DNA from: Actinomycetota bacterium
GTDB lineage: Bacteria > Actinomycetota > Thermoleophilia > Solirubrobacterales > Solirubrobacteraceae
NCBI GenBank assembly: GCA_005884115.1
Contig: VAXW01000002.1
Location: 410,528-474,527 of the forward strand
Direction of reading: 5' to 3'
Length of the DNA stretch: 64,000 nucleotides
Under the pieces are notes generated by a model. That model saw only the letters and a program-made list of their open reading frames with translations. It did no database searches and had not been told where the DNA came from. A program made the position numbers and the translations under genes. Positions 7,807 through 16,514 of the stretch are shown here, piece by piece (within the stretch, counting starts at the first letter, position 1; every line of letters begins with the position of its first letter).

Positions 7807-8610
7807 TCAGGCCCGTCCGCCGGCGGCGCGCGCCGCCGTGCCCGTGCCCGCGCCAGCGGGGCGATCGCGGCGCTTGCGAGCCCACATCAGCACGCCGCCG
7901 CCGAGGCTCATGCGCCGCACCTCGATGTCCACGAGCCCGGCCGCACGCCAGTACTCGATGATCCGCTCGAGCGGGTGCTGCTCGTAGAAGCCGCGGATGC
8001 TCGGGCCGAGAAAGCGCCCGACCCGCGCCCACTCGCGCGATGCGACGCGCCCGAGCAGCGGCAGCCCGATCGCCGTGTAGAGCCTCCACGCAACGCGCGC
8101 CGGCGCGCGCTGGGGCACGCCGAACTCGAGCGACGCCACGCGGCCGCCTCGGCGCACGACGCGCGCGAGCTCGGCCAGCGTGGCGCGCGGATCATCGACG
8201 TAGCGCAGCAGGTAGGTGAACGTGAGCGCATCAAAGCTCTCGTTCGCGAAAGGCAGCGCCTCGGCCTCGGCCTCCAGCAGCTCGATGCGCCCGCCTTCCC
8301 CCGCGCCAAACCTTGCCCGCGCCCGAGCGAGCATGTCCGCGCTCTGGTCGATGCCCACGACCGAGCAGTCGCAGCGCTCCAGCAGCTCGCGCGCCACCAG
8401 ACCGGTGCCCGTGGCGACATCCAGTACGCGGTCCCCAGGTTCGGGCGCGAGCACATCGACGAGCGCGCGTCGCCAGCGCGGGTCCTGACCGAAGCTGAGC
8501 GCCGCCGAGAGCAAGTCGTAGCGGCGCGGCAGGCCCGCAAACAGCTCAAGCGCCTGGCGCTTTCGCGGCGACGGCGCGCTCCCGTGGTCGTTTTCAGCTC
8601 GAGGGTCCAT
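7807..8610 (-). CDS. UbiE/COQ5-family methyltransferase
   Basis: 267 residues from ATG 8610; the much longer open frame upstream is antisense to the lipoprotein gene. The N-terminal YDLLSAALSFGQDPRWRR is the UbiE/COQ5 family signature, followed by SAM motif VLDVATGTGLVARELL, GIDQSADMLARA, EALPFANESFDALTFTYLLRYVDDP and LEFGVPQ. Family members methylate demethylmenaquinone or 2-polyprenyl-benzoquinols in quinone synthesis. The C-terminus has an Ala/Gly/Arg-rich extension of about 20 residues. First gene of a two-gene operon with the membrane protein at 7072-7800. Assignment as the true MenG is plausible but not proven. Confidence 0.85.
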   Translation of the reverse strand: MDPRAENDHGSAPSPRKRQALELFAGLPRRYDLLSAALSFGQDPRWRRALVDVLAPEPGDRVLDVATGTGLVARELLERCDCSVVGIDQSADMLARARARFGAGEGGRIELLEAEAEALPFANESFDALTFTYLLRYVDDPRATLAELARVVRRGGRVASLEFGVPQRAPARVAWRLYTAIGLPLLGRVASREWARVGRFLGPSIRGFYEQHPLERIIEYWRAAGLVDIEVRRMSLGGGVLMWARKRRDRPAGAGTGTAARAAGGRA

Positions 8611-8748
8611 CGAGTCGCGGCCCAAGGCTAGCCACGCGCGCGAGCCGAGATGCGCTCGCCCGCGAGGCGCCTGAGCTTCGAGCGCTCCCGTGCAGAGCGC
8701 AGGACGGTGCGATCGCGCGGCGCGGCCTCTGAAACAATCCCCCCGGAC

Positions 8749-9489
8749 ATGCGCACGCTCGCGATCGCGCTTGCCCTCTTCGCCAGCGCGTCTGTCGCAG
8801 GGTGCGGCGGTGGCGGATCCCCCGCACGCAGAAGCGCAACCGGCGCCCGGGGCCATGCGCCGTCCCCGCGCGCCCTGAGCCCGAAGCGTGGTCTGGCTTT
8901 TGCACGCGCCGTCAACCTCACCGCTGCGGATCTGCCTGAGTTCAGAGTCTCGCACGAACACGCGCACAAGACACCCGCACAGCGCCAGGCCGAACGGGAC
9001 CTGCTCCGGTGCGCGGGGAGCGCCACGCGGGGAGCGCACGCTGCCGAAGCAAGCTCGCCCAGCTTGGTCTTCAAGCGCGGGCTGATCGATTTCGGCGTCA
9101 GCTCCGAAGTCCTGGTCAGCGCAAGTCCATCGCTCGCCAACGGCGAACTCGCCGCGCTGCACACCGCGCGCGTGCGCCACTGCTTCTCGCGCTATCTCGA
9201 TGTACTGCTGCGTACGCAGCGGCTCGGAAACGCCACCATAGGGCCCGTATCGATCCAGTCGGGCAACCCTCCCGCGCCGGGGACCAGCGGAAGCTTCGGC
9301 TGGCGGGTGACGGCGACCTTCCGGCTGGTGAGCGTGCGGGTCCCGTTCTACCTCGATCTGCTTGGCTTCGTCCTCGGCCCCGCGCGCGTGACGCTCATCA
9401 GCTCGGGGGCGCTGCGCCCCTTCCCCGCTGCCATCCAGCAGAGGCTCTACACGCTGCTCCTCGCGCGCGCTCGAGAGCACGCGCTGTAA
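8749..9489 (+). CDS. Secreted lipoprotein, unknown function
   Basis: 246 residues from ATG 8749. The signal sequence RTLAIALALFASASVAGC ends with a lipobox (SVAGC) and a Gly run, so the mature protein is probably lipid-anchored. The rest (residues about 50-246) shows no recognised domain; there are two further cysteines (LLRCAG, RVRHCFSRY) that could pair. Divergent from the UbiE-like gene and convergent with the Clp-N-like gene. A role in uptake or envelope function cannot be assigned. Confidence 0.7.
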   Translation: MRTLAIALALFASASVAGCGGGGSPARRSATGARGHAPSPRALSPKRGLAFARAVNLTAADLPEFRVSHEHAHKTPAQRQAERDLLRCAGSATRGAHAAEASSPSLVFKRGLIDFGVSSEVLVSASPSLANGELAALHTARVRHCFSRYLDVLLRTQRLGNATIGPVSIQSGNPPAPGTSGSFGWRVTATFRLVSVRVPFYLDLLGFVLGPARVTLISSGALRPFPAAIQQRLYTLLLARAREHAL

Positions 9490-9512
9490 AGCGCTTCGCG
9501 GCGGCGGCCCGC

Positions 9513-9947
9513 CTAGTCGTCGGCCGGCATCTCGACGCCGAGCCGCGCGAGCACCTCGTCGCGATCGGTGCCATGAGCCCTGAGCACGCGGTCGAACGCC
9601 GGTCCATACACGCGCATCACGGCGATCAGCAGGTCCGTCGTAGCCACGCCCGTGGCACCTCGGCGGCTTGCGATGCCGGCCGCGTCTTCGGCGATGCGCG
9701 CCACGGCGTCCTGACGCGGTGGCTCGCCCCCCGCTCGCGTGCCGTCCGCAGCCTCACCGTCCTCGGACACGAGCGAGACCTCGCTCACGCCCAGCGCCTG
9801 CAGCGCGACTCCCACGCGTCCGTGCAGTCGCAGAACCCGCAGCCAGCGCTCAGCCTCGTCATCTGGGGTGCGCGCGAACGGAAGCGCCGTGGAAGCGATC
9901 CCGAGCACCATCGCCGCATCCGGAGCAAGCGTCGGGGCCGAGCTCAT
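9513..9947 (-). CDS. Clp N-terminal-domain-like protein
   Basis: 144 residues from ATG 9947. The C-terminal half (DAVARIAEDAAGIASRRG, VATTDLLIAVMRVYG, FDRVLRAHGTDRDEVLARLG) resembles one Clp repeat N-terminal unit (A-x-x-A with a T-x-LLLA-like strand), as in ClpC/ClpA adaptor-binding domains. No ATPase part is present. The start overlaps the TGA of the PP2C phosphatase gene (ATGA), so it is translated as the last gene of the STAS/PP2C operon. It may sense or adapt proteins to that signalling pathway; this is inference from context. Confidence 0.6.
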   Translation of the reverse strand: MSSAPTLAPDAAMVLGIASTALPFARTPDDEAERWLRVLRLHGRVGVALQALGVSEVSLVSEDGEAADGTRAGGEPPRQDAVARIAEDAAGIASRRGATGVATTDLLIAVMRVYGPAFDRVLRAHGTDRDEVLARLGVEMPADD

Positions 9948-11929
9948 CGCGCGACTCCGATGCTCGCCTCGCGCGACGCCTGGCGCGGGTGCAGTAGCGC
10001 GACGTTTTCACGGCGCAGGATCACCTCGGGCTGCCCATCGCCGAGACGCACGTGCAACAGCGCAGTGCCCGTCTGTCCGGCGGCGATGCTCGCCTGGCGC
10101 GTAGTCTCGGCGATCTCGCCCGGCTCCAGGCCGCACTCGAGCAGGAAGCGCTGTACAGGGTCACTGATCGCTTCGTCGCAGTCGAGCTCGAGTTCCTCGA
10201 CGAGCACCCTCGGGTTGGCAGCGCGGCCGTCGAGATACAAAAGGCATGCCGCCATGTCATCTGGGCGCGCGTCCGTCTGCTCGGCGACCCTGTCGAGCAG
10301 CACGGCCGCACTCGCTCCCACCTGCAGGTCGGCCACCGTCTGGCGAAGCCGCTCGGCGCCGAATAGGTCCTCCCCGACTCTTGCCTCGGTGACGCCATCG
10401 GTGTAGAAGCAGACCGTGCCGCGGCCGGGCACCGAGATGACGGTCTGGCGCGCGCCTGTGCGCCTGCCCGCGCCAATCGGTGGCGAGGAGGAGACGGTGA
10501 TCGGCGTGATCGCGCGCGAGTGCGAGCCGAGCACGAGCGGAGGCGGGTGTCCGGCGCCGGCGTAGACGAGCTGCCGCTCACGCGGGTTGTAGGTCGCTGC
10601 CACGACCGTCGCAAACGATCCCCCGAGCTGGCGCTCGAGCACCGCGCCGGCCGTCTTGATGGCGGTGCGTGGCGACTGGCCCGCCTCGAGATACGCCCGC
10701 AGCGTGAAGCGCATGAGCGCCGTGTGCGGCAACGCATCGCGACCGTGTCCCGAGACGTCGCCGACGATAACGCCGAGCTGACCGTCCTCGAGCGCGAACA
10801 CGTCGTAGAAGTCTCCGCCCGCAGCAAAACCGTCGGCCGGCCGGTACGCGGCCGAGGTGGCGACCGGACCGAGGCGCGCCGGCGGGGTCGGCAGCAGCGC
10901 TGCCTGAAGCAGGCCAACGTCGTCGAGCAGCTGCCGGCGCTGGCTCTCGAGGCGTCGTGCGCGAATTGCCGAGATGCGCGAGCGCACGGCCAGCAGCAGT
11001 GCCAGCGCGAGCAGCGCGCCGATCAGAATTCGGACGGGCGTGGGCACGACGCCCACGATCCTCGTGATCGTGCGTTCGATCGGCGAGGAGCCCGCCGAGC
11101 TGCGTGCGTGCCGCTGAGGTCGTGCTGCGGGCGCCTTCGTGGGAACGGGCGCAGCGGTGAGCGCTGTCGCAGGTGCCAGCCCGCCAGCCGGGAGCGCGCC
11201 CCCGCCGGCGCCGCCTTTCGACGTGCGCGAGCGCTTGCTCGCCGTTCGGGAGCGATGACGTGCATGACGCGTGCGAGTGGCGGGGGTCTGCGGAGCCGTA
11301 GTCGTCGCGCCAAGTGTCGGTGCCGACGATGTGCTCGCTGCCTGCGCCGTCGGGCTGGCACTCGGCGCGGCAGGAGCGGCGATCGACGCTGAAGCCTGAG
11401 CTGGAGCCTGCGAGCGCGCTTCCCTCTTGCCCTGCGAGCGCGAGGCGAGGCGGCCGGAGCTTCGCTTCGGACGAAGGCCCTGGCGCGTGCGGGCGGATGC
11501 GGTCCCGCTGTGCCGGGGGGCCGCCGTCTGCGCGAGGACGGCGCCGCCGGCGCTCGGAGCCTGGGTGCCTTCCACGGCTCGGGTGACCCGGCGGGGCTGA
11601 GTGAGCGCGCGCGCGTGGGTGTGCCCTTTGAGCCGCCTGCTCGCACCCCTCGTCGTGGCGGCCCCATGCAGGCTCGCGCAGCACGATTCGCGGGTATTGG
11701 CAGCTTCGGCGTCCGTCGGCGCCGGCGAGGTTGGCGCGGTCGCGGTCACAGGCTTGGGCGCTTCCACGTGCGCCGTGCCGCTCGAGCGGTGGGTGGCTCC
11801 GCGCGACTTCAGGCTTCCCGCTGCCAACGAGCCGGCGGCCGGTAGAAGCACGCAAAGGGCCGTGAGGATGACCGCCGCCGAACGCCGTCCGGCGCGGAGG
11901 GAGAGGGTCGGTGAAGGGTCGCTCGTCAT
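9944..11929 (-). CDS. Membrane-anchored PP2C/SpoIIE-type serine phosphatase (RsbU-like)
   Basis: 661 residues from ATG 11929. Layout: signal/membrane segment (AVILTALCVLLPAAGSLAAG), about 280 residues of low-complexity Ala/Ser/Thr/Pro/Arg sequence (likely extracytoplasmic), transmembrane helix VRILIGALLALALLLAV, a short coiled coil (LESQRRQLLDDVGLLQ), then the phosphatase domain. Metal-binding motifs are GGDFYDVF, VGDVSGHGRDA and CFYTDGVTEAR. Family members dephosphorylate STAS anti-anti-sigma factors, releasing a stress sigma factor. The STAS gene lies 9 bp upstream in the same operon, making it the probable substrate. The very long unstructured extracellular arm is unusual for RsbU-type phosphatases. 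Confidence 0.85.
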   Translation of the reverse strand: MTSDPSPTLSLRAGRRSAAVILTALCVLLPAAGSLAAGSLKSRGATHRSSGTAHVEAPKPVTATAPTSPAPTDAEAANTRESCCASLHGAATTRGASRRLKGHTHARALTQPRRVTRAVEGTQAPSAGGAVLAQTAAPRHSGTASARTRQGLRPKRSSGRLASRSQGKREARSQAPAQASASIAAPAAPSASPTAQAASTSSAPTLGATTTAPQTPATRTRHARHRSRTASKRSRTSKGGAGGGALPAGGLAPATALTAAPVPTKAPAARPQRHARSSAGSSPIERTITRIVGVVPTPVRILIGALLALALLLAVRSRISAIRARRLESQRRQLLDDVGLLQAALLPTPPARLGPVATSAAYRPADGFAAGGDFYDVFALEDGQLGVIVGDVSGHGRDALPHTALMRFTLRAYLEAGQSPRTAIKTAGAVLERQLGGSFATVVAATYNPRERQLVYAGAGHPPPLVLGSHSRAITPITVSSSPPIGAGRRTGARQTVISVPGRGTVCFYTDGVTEARVGEDLFGAERLRQTVADLQVGASAAVLLDRVAEQTDARPDDMAACLLYLDGRAANPRVLVEELELDCDEAISDPVQRFLLECGLEPGEIAETTRQASIAAGQTGTALLHVRLGDGQPEVILRRENVALLHPRQASREASIGVAR

Positions 11930-11938
11930 GGCCAGAAA

Positions 11939-12322
11939 TCAGCTGGCTTGAGCGGCGTGCCCCCGGGTGTACTCGAGTGCTTCCTCCAGCGTCGGAAGGA
12001 TCGTGAAGACCCCTTCCATGCCCGACAGCTCAAAGATCTTCAGCACGTTGGGACGCGAGCACACGATCACCAGCCGCGAGCCCTCGCCCAGCGTCCTGTT
12101 GACGGCGACCAGCACGCCCAGCGCAGTCGAGTCCATGAAGGTGGCGCTGGAGAGGTCGACGACCTGATGCTTGCGACCCGCCTGCAGTGAGTCGACGAGC
12201 ATCCACTTCAGGCGCGGCGCGGTGGACAGGTCGAGCTCGCCCTCGACAGACACGACGCTCGTCGCGTCGTCGATGTCGCGCTGAATGATCCCGAAGTTTG
12301 GTGTGCTGGCCTGCACTTTCAA
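11939..12322 (-). CDS. STAS-domain anti-sigma factor antagonist
   Basis: 127 residues. TTG 12322 is preferred because GAGAGGC precedes it; GTG 12316 is an alternative. Core STAS features: SVEGELDLSTAPRL, then VVDLSSATFMDSTALGVLVA, where the Ser in the MDSTALG motif is the expected phosphorylation site, and SGMEGVF near the end. It should bind a kinase-type anti-sigma factor, none of which is encoded in this window. The phosphatase gene follows 9 bp downstream, consistent with a partner-switching module controlling an unlinked sigma factor. Confidence 0.9.
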   Translation of the reverse strand: MKVQASTPNFGIIQRDIDDATSVVSVEGELDLSTAPRLKWMLVDSLQAGRKHQVVDLSSATFMDSTALGVLVAVNRTLGEGSRLVIVCSRPNVLKIFELSGMEGVFTILPTLEEALEYTRGHAAQAS

Positions 12323-12603
12323 GCCTCTCTTGACTCGCTTGAGGAGCCTCGGCCTGTACGGCGCTCGAGGGTCGGGTGAGCTGGCTGGTCCTCACCCATT
12401 CACCATCACTCTCGGCAACCCTGCCTCGCGACCCCTGCACGGGCCGCGATGATCCAACAGATGTCCAAGATCTCCAGAAGCGGCGCCCACATCCAACGGC
12501 GCCGCGCCGGCCGGGGGGCGATCCGCATATGCTGCTCGCGCCTACACGGACCAGCGCGAGGAGGAGGACTTCAGATGAGGCGTGGACAAGGGAGGAGAGG
12601 GCG

Positions 12604-12957
12604 ATGAGCTACAGGCTCAGCCGCACCGAGGATTGCGAGTCGACGGGCAACTGGCGGCTGGTACGCAGGACGCTCGGCATGCGAGCCTTCGGAGTCAACG
12701 TCGTCGACATCGCCCCCGGCGAGCAGATACCCGAGCACGACGAGCTCGCGCGCGACCAGGAGGAGCTCTTCTACGTCGTCGACGGCGAGCCCACGCTCGT
12801 CATCGACGGCGAGCCCCACCCGGCCGCCGCCGGGACGTTCGCGCGGGTCGATCCCGAGCACTCGCGCACCGTCCGCAACGACGGCGCCGAGCCCGCGCGC
12901 ATGCTCATCGCCTCCGCGCCCCGCTCGAGCGGCTATGAACCGATGGAGTGGGCATGA
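12604..12957 (+). CDS. Cupin-domain protein
   Basis: 117 residues from ATG 12604, preceded by GGAGGAGAGGGCG. A single small cupin barrel: VVDIAPGEQIPEHDE, EELFYVVDGEPTLVIDGEPHPAAAG and VDPEHSRTVRND correspond to the two cupin motifs. His/Glu metal ligands are partly kept (PEHDE, EHS). Small cupins include isomerases, dioxygenases and binding proteins, so the activity is open. The stop overlaps the ATG of the SnoaL-like gene (ATGA), showing an operon. Confidence 0.8.
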   Translation: MSYRLSRTEDCESTGNWRLVRRTLGMRAFGVNVVDIAPGEQIPEHDELARDQEELFYVVDGEPTLVIDGEPHPAAAGTFARVDPEHSRTVRNDGAEPARMLIASAPRSSGYEPMEWA

Positions 12958-13379
12958 GCACCGCCTCAGTCGACCTCGCCGAGGTGATCGCCACCTACAA
13001 CGAGGCGTGGAACGCGCACGACGTGGAGCGCATCGCCACCATGCACGCTCCCGACATGGTGTTCGAGAACCACACCGCCGGCGAGCGCGCCGAGGGCGAG
13101 GAGGCGCTGAGACACATCGCGAACATCTTCGCCTCGTGGCCCGACATCGAGTTCAAGACGCGGCGGCTGTACGTGAGGGAGGACCTCGTCGTTCAGGAGT
13201 GGACCGCGAGCGCTACGCACGTCAAGCCGCTCAGCAGGGGCGAGCTGGTTGCGGAGCCGTCTGGCAAGCGCATCGAATGGAAGGGCATGGACGTGATCCC
13301 CTTCGCGGGCGGCAAGGTCAAGCGCAAGGACGTCTACTCGGACTCGGTCTCGATCCTGCGCCAGGTCGGCCTGCTCTAG
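12954..13379 (+). CDS. SnoaL/NTF2-like protein
   Basis: 141 residues from ATG 12954, overlapping the cupin stop by 4 bases. NTF2-like fold sequence: ATYNEAWNAHDVERIATMH, DMVFENHTAGER, ALRHIANIFASWPDIEF and FAGGKVKRKDVYSDSVSIL, as in polyketide cyclase-like (SnoaL) ester-cyclase-annotated proteins. Members catalyse ring closures or hydrolysis of small molecules, or only bind ligands. The cupin partner suggests a small two-gene catabolic or detoxifying unit. Confidence 0.8.
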   Translation: MSTASVDLAEVIATYNEAWNAHDVERIATMHAPDMVFENHTAGERAEGEEALRHIANIFASWPDIEFKTRRLYVREDLVVQEWTASATHVKPLSRGELVAEPSGKRIEWKGMDVIPFAGGKVKRKDVYSDSVSILRQVGLL

Positions 13380-13476
13380 TTCGCACCAGCCGAGCCTGAG
13401 GACGCGCGGCGCGACCGCCAGCGCGAGCGGCTCGCGTCACAGCGAGCAGCGAGCGGATCGTCCGACGAGATACTTA

Positions 13477-13499
13477 GATACAATTTCAGTCAATTGATC
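13477..13499. promoter_or_regulatory. Candidate TetR operator upstream of the MpaB/TetR operon
   Basis: GATACAATTTCAGTCAATTGATC contains the inverted arms CAATT (13481-13485) and AATTG (13492-13496), extended by GAT/ATC, in an otherwise GC-rich stretch 22 bp before ATG 13522. The regulated unit ends with a TetR gene, so autoregulation is likely. No experimental or comparative support is available here. Confidence 0.45.
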
Positions 13500-13521
13500 T
13501 CTCAACCTCGGGAGGCGCGCG

Positions 13522-14379
13522 ATGGAGCTGGATCGAGCAAGCGTGATGTGGCGTTACGCCGGAGATGCGCGCATGCTGCCGTTCCTCGGCAGGGCCTTCC
13601 TTCTGCAGGCCGCCCATCCGACGATCGCGGCGGGAGTCGCCGACCACTCCAACTTCAAGGTCGACCCCTTCGGTCGCTTCAAGCGCTCGTGGGGGCTCGT
13701 GCTCGACGCTCTCTACGCGGCCGACAGCGAGCGCGTGGCGGCCGAGATCCGGGCCTCGCACAAGCCCATACAGGGGGTCAGGAGCGACGGCCGGCGCTAC
13801 ACCGCGTTCGAGCCAGAGGCCTACTTCTGGGTGCTGGCCAGCGGGTTTGAGACGATCGTCTCGGCCGCCCAGCGATTCGGTCGCCCGTTCAACTCCGCGG
13901 AGGAGCGCCGCGGATACGAAGAGACGCGCGAGCTTGGCAGACGGCTCGGGCTGCTCGAGCGCGACATGCCCGCCTCCTACGAGAGCTTCCAGGATTGGTA
14001 TGCGTGGATGCTCGCCGAGCGCATCGACGACAACCAGACCGTGCGAGACGTGCTCGCGGTGCTCCGCCGCCCGAGCCCGCCGCGCGGCGTTCCCGCGATC
14101 GTGTGGCCGCTGCCGCGTGCGGCCGTGGCGGAGCTCGGCTGGCTTGCGACCGTTGGCACGCTCCCCGCGAGCGTGCGCGCACGCCTGCGAATCCAATGGA
14201 GCGCGATCGACGAGATCCGCCTGCGCGCGATCGCACAGGCGTTCAAGCTGCTGAACGTAGCGCCAGCCAGCCTGTTCTATCTGCCCCCGGCGCGCCAGGC
14301 GTTCAAGCGCCTCGACGCCCACGCCCTCGCAGCCCCGGGCGCCGGCAGCGTGGGCAGCGCGCGGCGAATGGTTTCGTGA
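13522..14379 (+). CDS. MpaB/rubber-oxygenase-like protein (DUF2236)
   Basis: 285 residues from ATG 13522, preceded by CGGGAGG. Diagnostic segments are LGRAFLLQAAHPTIAAGVAD and RFKRSWGLVLDALY near the N-terminus, AYFWVLASGFETIVSAAQRF in the middle and the C-terminal LPPARQAF. This family includes the mycophenolic-acid oxygenase MpaB and latex-clearing-type haem proteins; bacterial members mostly lack an assigned substrate. The conserved His in LQAAHP is a candidate haem ligand. The stop overlaps the GTG start of the TetR gene (GTGA), indicating translational coupling. Confidence 0.85.
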   Translation: MELDRASVMWRYAGDARMLPFLGRAFLLQAAHPTIAAGVADHSNFKVDPFGRFKRSWGLVLDALYAADSERVAAEIRASHKPIQGVRSDGRRYTAFEPEAYFWVLASGFETIVSAAQRFGRPFNSAEERRGYEETRELGRRLGLLERDMPASYESFQDWYAWMLAERIDDNQTVRDVLAVLRRPSPPRGVPAIVWPLPRAAVAELGWLATVGTLPASVRARLRIQWSAIDEIRLRAIAQAFKLLNVAPASLFYLPPARQAFKRLDAHALAAPGAGSVGSARRMVS

Positions 14380-15005
14380 GCGACTCGGCGGCGCTGGGCC
14401 GGCTCCTGTCCCCAGCCGAGGAGCCTGTCGACGAGTACGCCGAGCGGATCCTCGATGCCGCACGCGACCAGCTGGTCCAGTTCGGCCTGCGTCGAACCTC
14501 GCTCGAAGACATCGCGCGCGCAGCCGAAGTCGGCCGCGCGACCTTGTTTCGGCGCTTCCCCAACAGAGACGCGCTCATGTCCGCGCTGGCCTCGCGAGAG
14601 GCGCAGCGCTGCATCGCCTCCGTCGACGCCCAGGTGAGCTCAATCGACGCCCGTCGCGAGTTCCTCGTCGCCGGCGCCCTCGCGGTGATCCGCGAGATCA
14701 CGAGCAACGCGCTGCTTCAGCGCCTCCTGCAGACCGACCCCGAGGAGATGCTCCCGCTGCTGGCCGGCCGAGGCGCTCCGATCCTCGCGATGGGGCGGGC
14801 CTACATCGCCGTTCAGCTCGAGCGCCTGATTGATCAAGGTGGCGTGATGAGTTCCGATTCGCAGGCCATCGCCGAGGTGCTCGCGCGCCTGGTCCTCTCG
14901 CTCGCGCTCAACCCCGAGACCGTCCTCCCGCTCGCCGACGAGGATGCCCTCGAGGCGCTGGTTGGCCGCACGCTTGCGCCGTTGCTGCTGCCCGAGACGT
15001 CCTGA
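14376..15005 (+). CDS. TetR-family regulator
   Basis: 209 residues from GTG 14376, overlapping the stop of the oxygenase gene. The helix-turn-helix lies at about residues 20-65: RILDAARDQLVQFGLRRTSL, EDIARAAEVGRATLFRRFPN and RDALMSALASRE. The C-terminal ligand domain is all helical with no close match recognised. It probably represses the oxygenase operon through the AT-rich palindrome at 13477-13499. Effector unknown. Confidence 0.88.
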   Translation: MSDSAALGRLLSPAEEPVDEYAERILDAARDQLVQFGLRRTSLEDIARAAEVGRATLFRRFPNRDALMSALASREAQRCIASVDAQVSSIDARREFLVAGALAVIREITSNALLQRLLQTDPEEMLPLLAGRGAPILAMGRAYIAVQLERLIDQGGVMSSDSQAIAEVLARLVLSLALNPETVLPLADEDALEALVGRTLAPLLLPETS

Positions 15006-15073
15006 GCGCGCACCGAGAAGGCGCAGGCTGGGCGTCGAGGGACGCGCGCTGTAGCTGCTGCCAGACTGCTCCC

Positions 15074-15781
15074 GTGCGTGTGCTGGCGATCGTGCACGAA
15101 GCGAGCGCTCCTCCCGGCGTGTTCGCCGACGCTGCTCGGACCCACGGCGCCGCGCTCGAGGAGTGGCACATCGCGAACGGCAGCTCGGCGCCGGGCGACG
15201 CGCGCGAGTACGACGCGGTGATCAGCCTCGGCGGGGCGATGCACCCGGATCAAGAGGACAGCCACCCATGGCTCGTGCAGGAGAAGCTGCTCCTGCGCGA
15301 GCTACTCGACACGGGTACGCCGCTGCTCGGGGTATGCCTCGGCGCACAGCTCTTGGCCGACGCCGCCGGCGCGCCCGCGCGCAGGGCTCAGGCGCCCGAG
15401 ATCGGCTGGATCGAATTGGACCTGACGGCGGCTGCGGCCAGCGATCCGCTGCTCTCGTCCCTCCCCTCGCGCTTCAGTGCGTTTGCCTGGCACAGCTACA
15501 TCTGCCCGCTGCCCCCCCGCGCGACGGCGCTCGCCCACAGCGCGGCCTGCCTGCAGGCGTTCCGCGCTGGCGAGCAGGCGTGGGGTATCCAGTTCCACGC
15601 CGAGGTCACGCGCGAGGACGCCGAGGGCTGGATCGAGGACTTCCGCAGCGATCCCGACGTGCTCGAGCTGCCTCTCGACTGGCAGCAGCTGCGCGCGAAG
15701 ACGCGTGCCTCGATCGGCCCGTGGAACGAGCTCGGCCGCGGCATCTGCCGGCGCTTCCTCGACGCGGCTACTCGGGCGTGA
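15074..15781 (+). CDS. Class I glutamine amidotransferase-like gamma-glutamyl hydrolase
   Basis: 235 residues from GTG 15074. The triad is visible: nucleophile Cys in GVCLGAQLLADAAG, His in WGIQFHAEVTRE and the Glu following it. ISLGGAMHPDQED and WLVQEKLLLREL match GuaA/PuuD-like single-domain members. Adjacent genes form a glutamine-synthetase-type ligase pathway, so hydrolysis of a gamma-glutamyl conjugate, as done by PuuD or IpuF, is a reasonable inference. Its last 14 bases overlap the end of the convergent SDR gene. No ribosome binding site is evident. Confidence 0.82.
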   Translation: MRVLAIVHEASAPPGVFADAARTHGAALEEWHIANGSSAPGDAREYDAVISLGGAMHPDQEDSHPWLVQEKLLLRELLDTGTPLLGVCLGAQLLADAAGAPARRAQAPEIGWIELDLTAAAASDPLLSSLPSRFSAFAWHSYICPLPPRATALAHSAACLQAFRAGEQAWGIQFHAEVTREDAEGWIEDFRSDPDVLELPLDWQQLRAKTRASIGPWNELGRGICRRFLDAATRA

Positions 15782-16514
15782 GATACGCGGCCGAGAGCCC
15801 GCCGTCGACGAGAAACGTCGACGCCGTGACATACGAGGAGTCCTCGCTCGCGAGAAACAGCGCCGCGCGGGCGATCTCGCTCGCGTGCGCGAAGCGCCCC
15901 ATCGGGATGTGGACGAGTCTTCGCGCAGCCCGCTCGGGATCGCTCGCAAACAGCTCGCGCAGCAGCGGCGTGTCGACAGGGCCCGGGCACAGCGCGTTGA
16001 CGCGCACGCCGCGGCGCGCGAACTCCACGCCGAGCTCCCGCGAGAGCGACAGCACGCCCCCCTTGGCGGCGGTGTAGGAGATCTGCGAGACCGCCGCCCC
16101 CATCACGGCGACGAACGAGGCCGCGTTGATCACCGAGCCCCCGCCCGCATCGAGCAGGTGCGGGATGCCGTGCTTGCAGCACAGAAAGACGCTGCGCAGG
16201 TTCGCGTCCTGGACACGCTGCCACACCTCGGACGGGGTCTCGAGCACGGACGCGTCCTCGCCGGGGTTGATTCCGGCGTTGTTGAACAGGACATCGACGC
16301 GGCCGAACTCCTCGCGCGCGCGTATATACATCGAGCGCACCTGCTCCTCGTCGCTGACGTCAACCTGCAGCGAAAGTGCGCCCTCGGCGCCCTCGCGCAG
16401 GTCGACGCCCATCACGATCGCGCCCTCGGCCGCGAACTGCCGCGCCGTCTCTGCGCCGATGCCGCTGGCGGCACCGGTGATCACGCACACCTTGTCCTGG
16501 AGGCGGCCGCTCAT
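15768..16514 (-). CDS. SDR-family oxidoreductase (FabG-like)
   Basis: 248 residues from ATG 16514. Motifs: TGAASGIGAETARQFAAEG, VDLREG, NNAGINPGED, active Ser in SVINAASFVAVMG, YTAAKGG, NALCPGPVDTPL and the C-terminal FLVDGGLSAAY. NAD(H) is probable from the Asp after the second strand. Its ATG shares bases with the TGA of the aldehyde dehydrogenase gene, so it is the last gene of the permease-ligase-ALDH-SDR operon. It likely oxidises an alcohol intermediate of the pathway; the substrate is not deducible. Confidence 0.88.
   Translation of the reverse strand: MSGRLQDKVCVITGAASGIGAETARQFAAEGAIVMGVDLREGAEGALSLQVDVSDEEQVRSMYIRAREEFGRVDVLFNNAGINPGEDASVLETPSEVWQRVQDANLRSVFLCCKHGIPHLLDAGGGSVINAASFVAVMGAAVSQISYTAAKGGVLSLSRELGVEFARRGVRVNALCPGPVDTPLLRELFASDPERAARRLVHIPMGRFAHASEIARAALFLASEDSSYVTASTFLVDGGLSAAYLTPE

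Noticed and set aside
8611..9480. Long N-terminal extension of the UbiE-like gene on the minus strand
   Set aside because: It is antisense to a lipoprotein gene with signal peptide and lipobox and has shadow-type composition.
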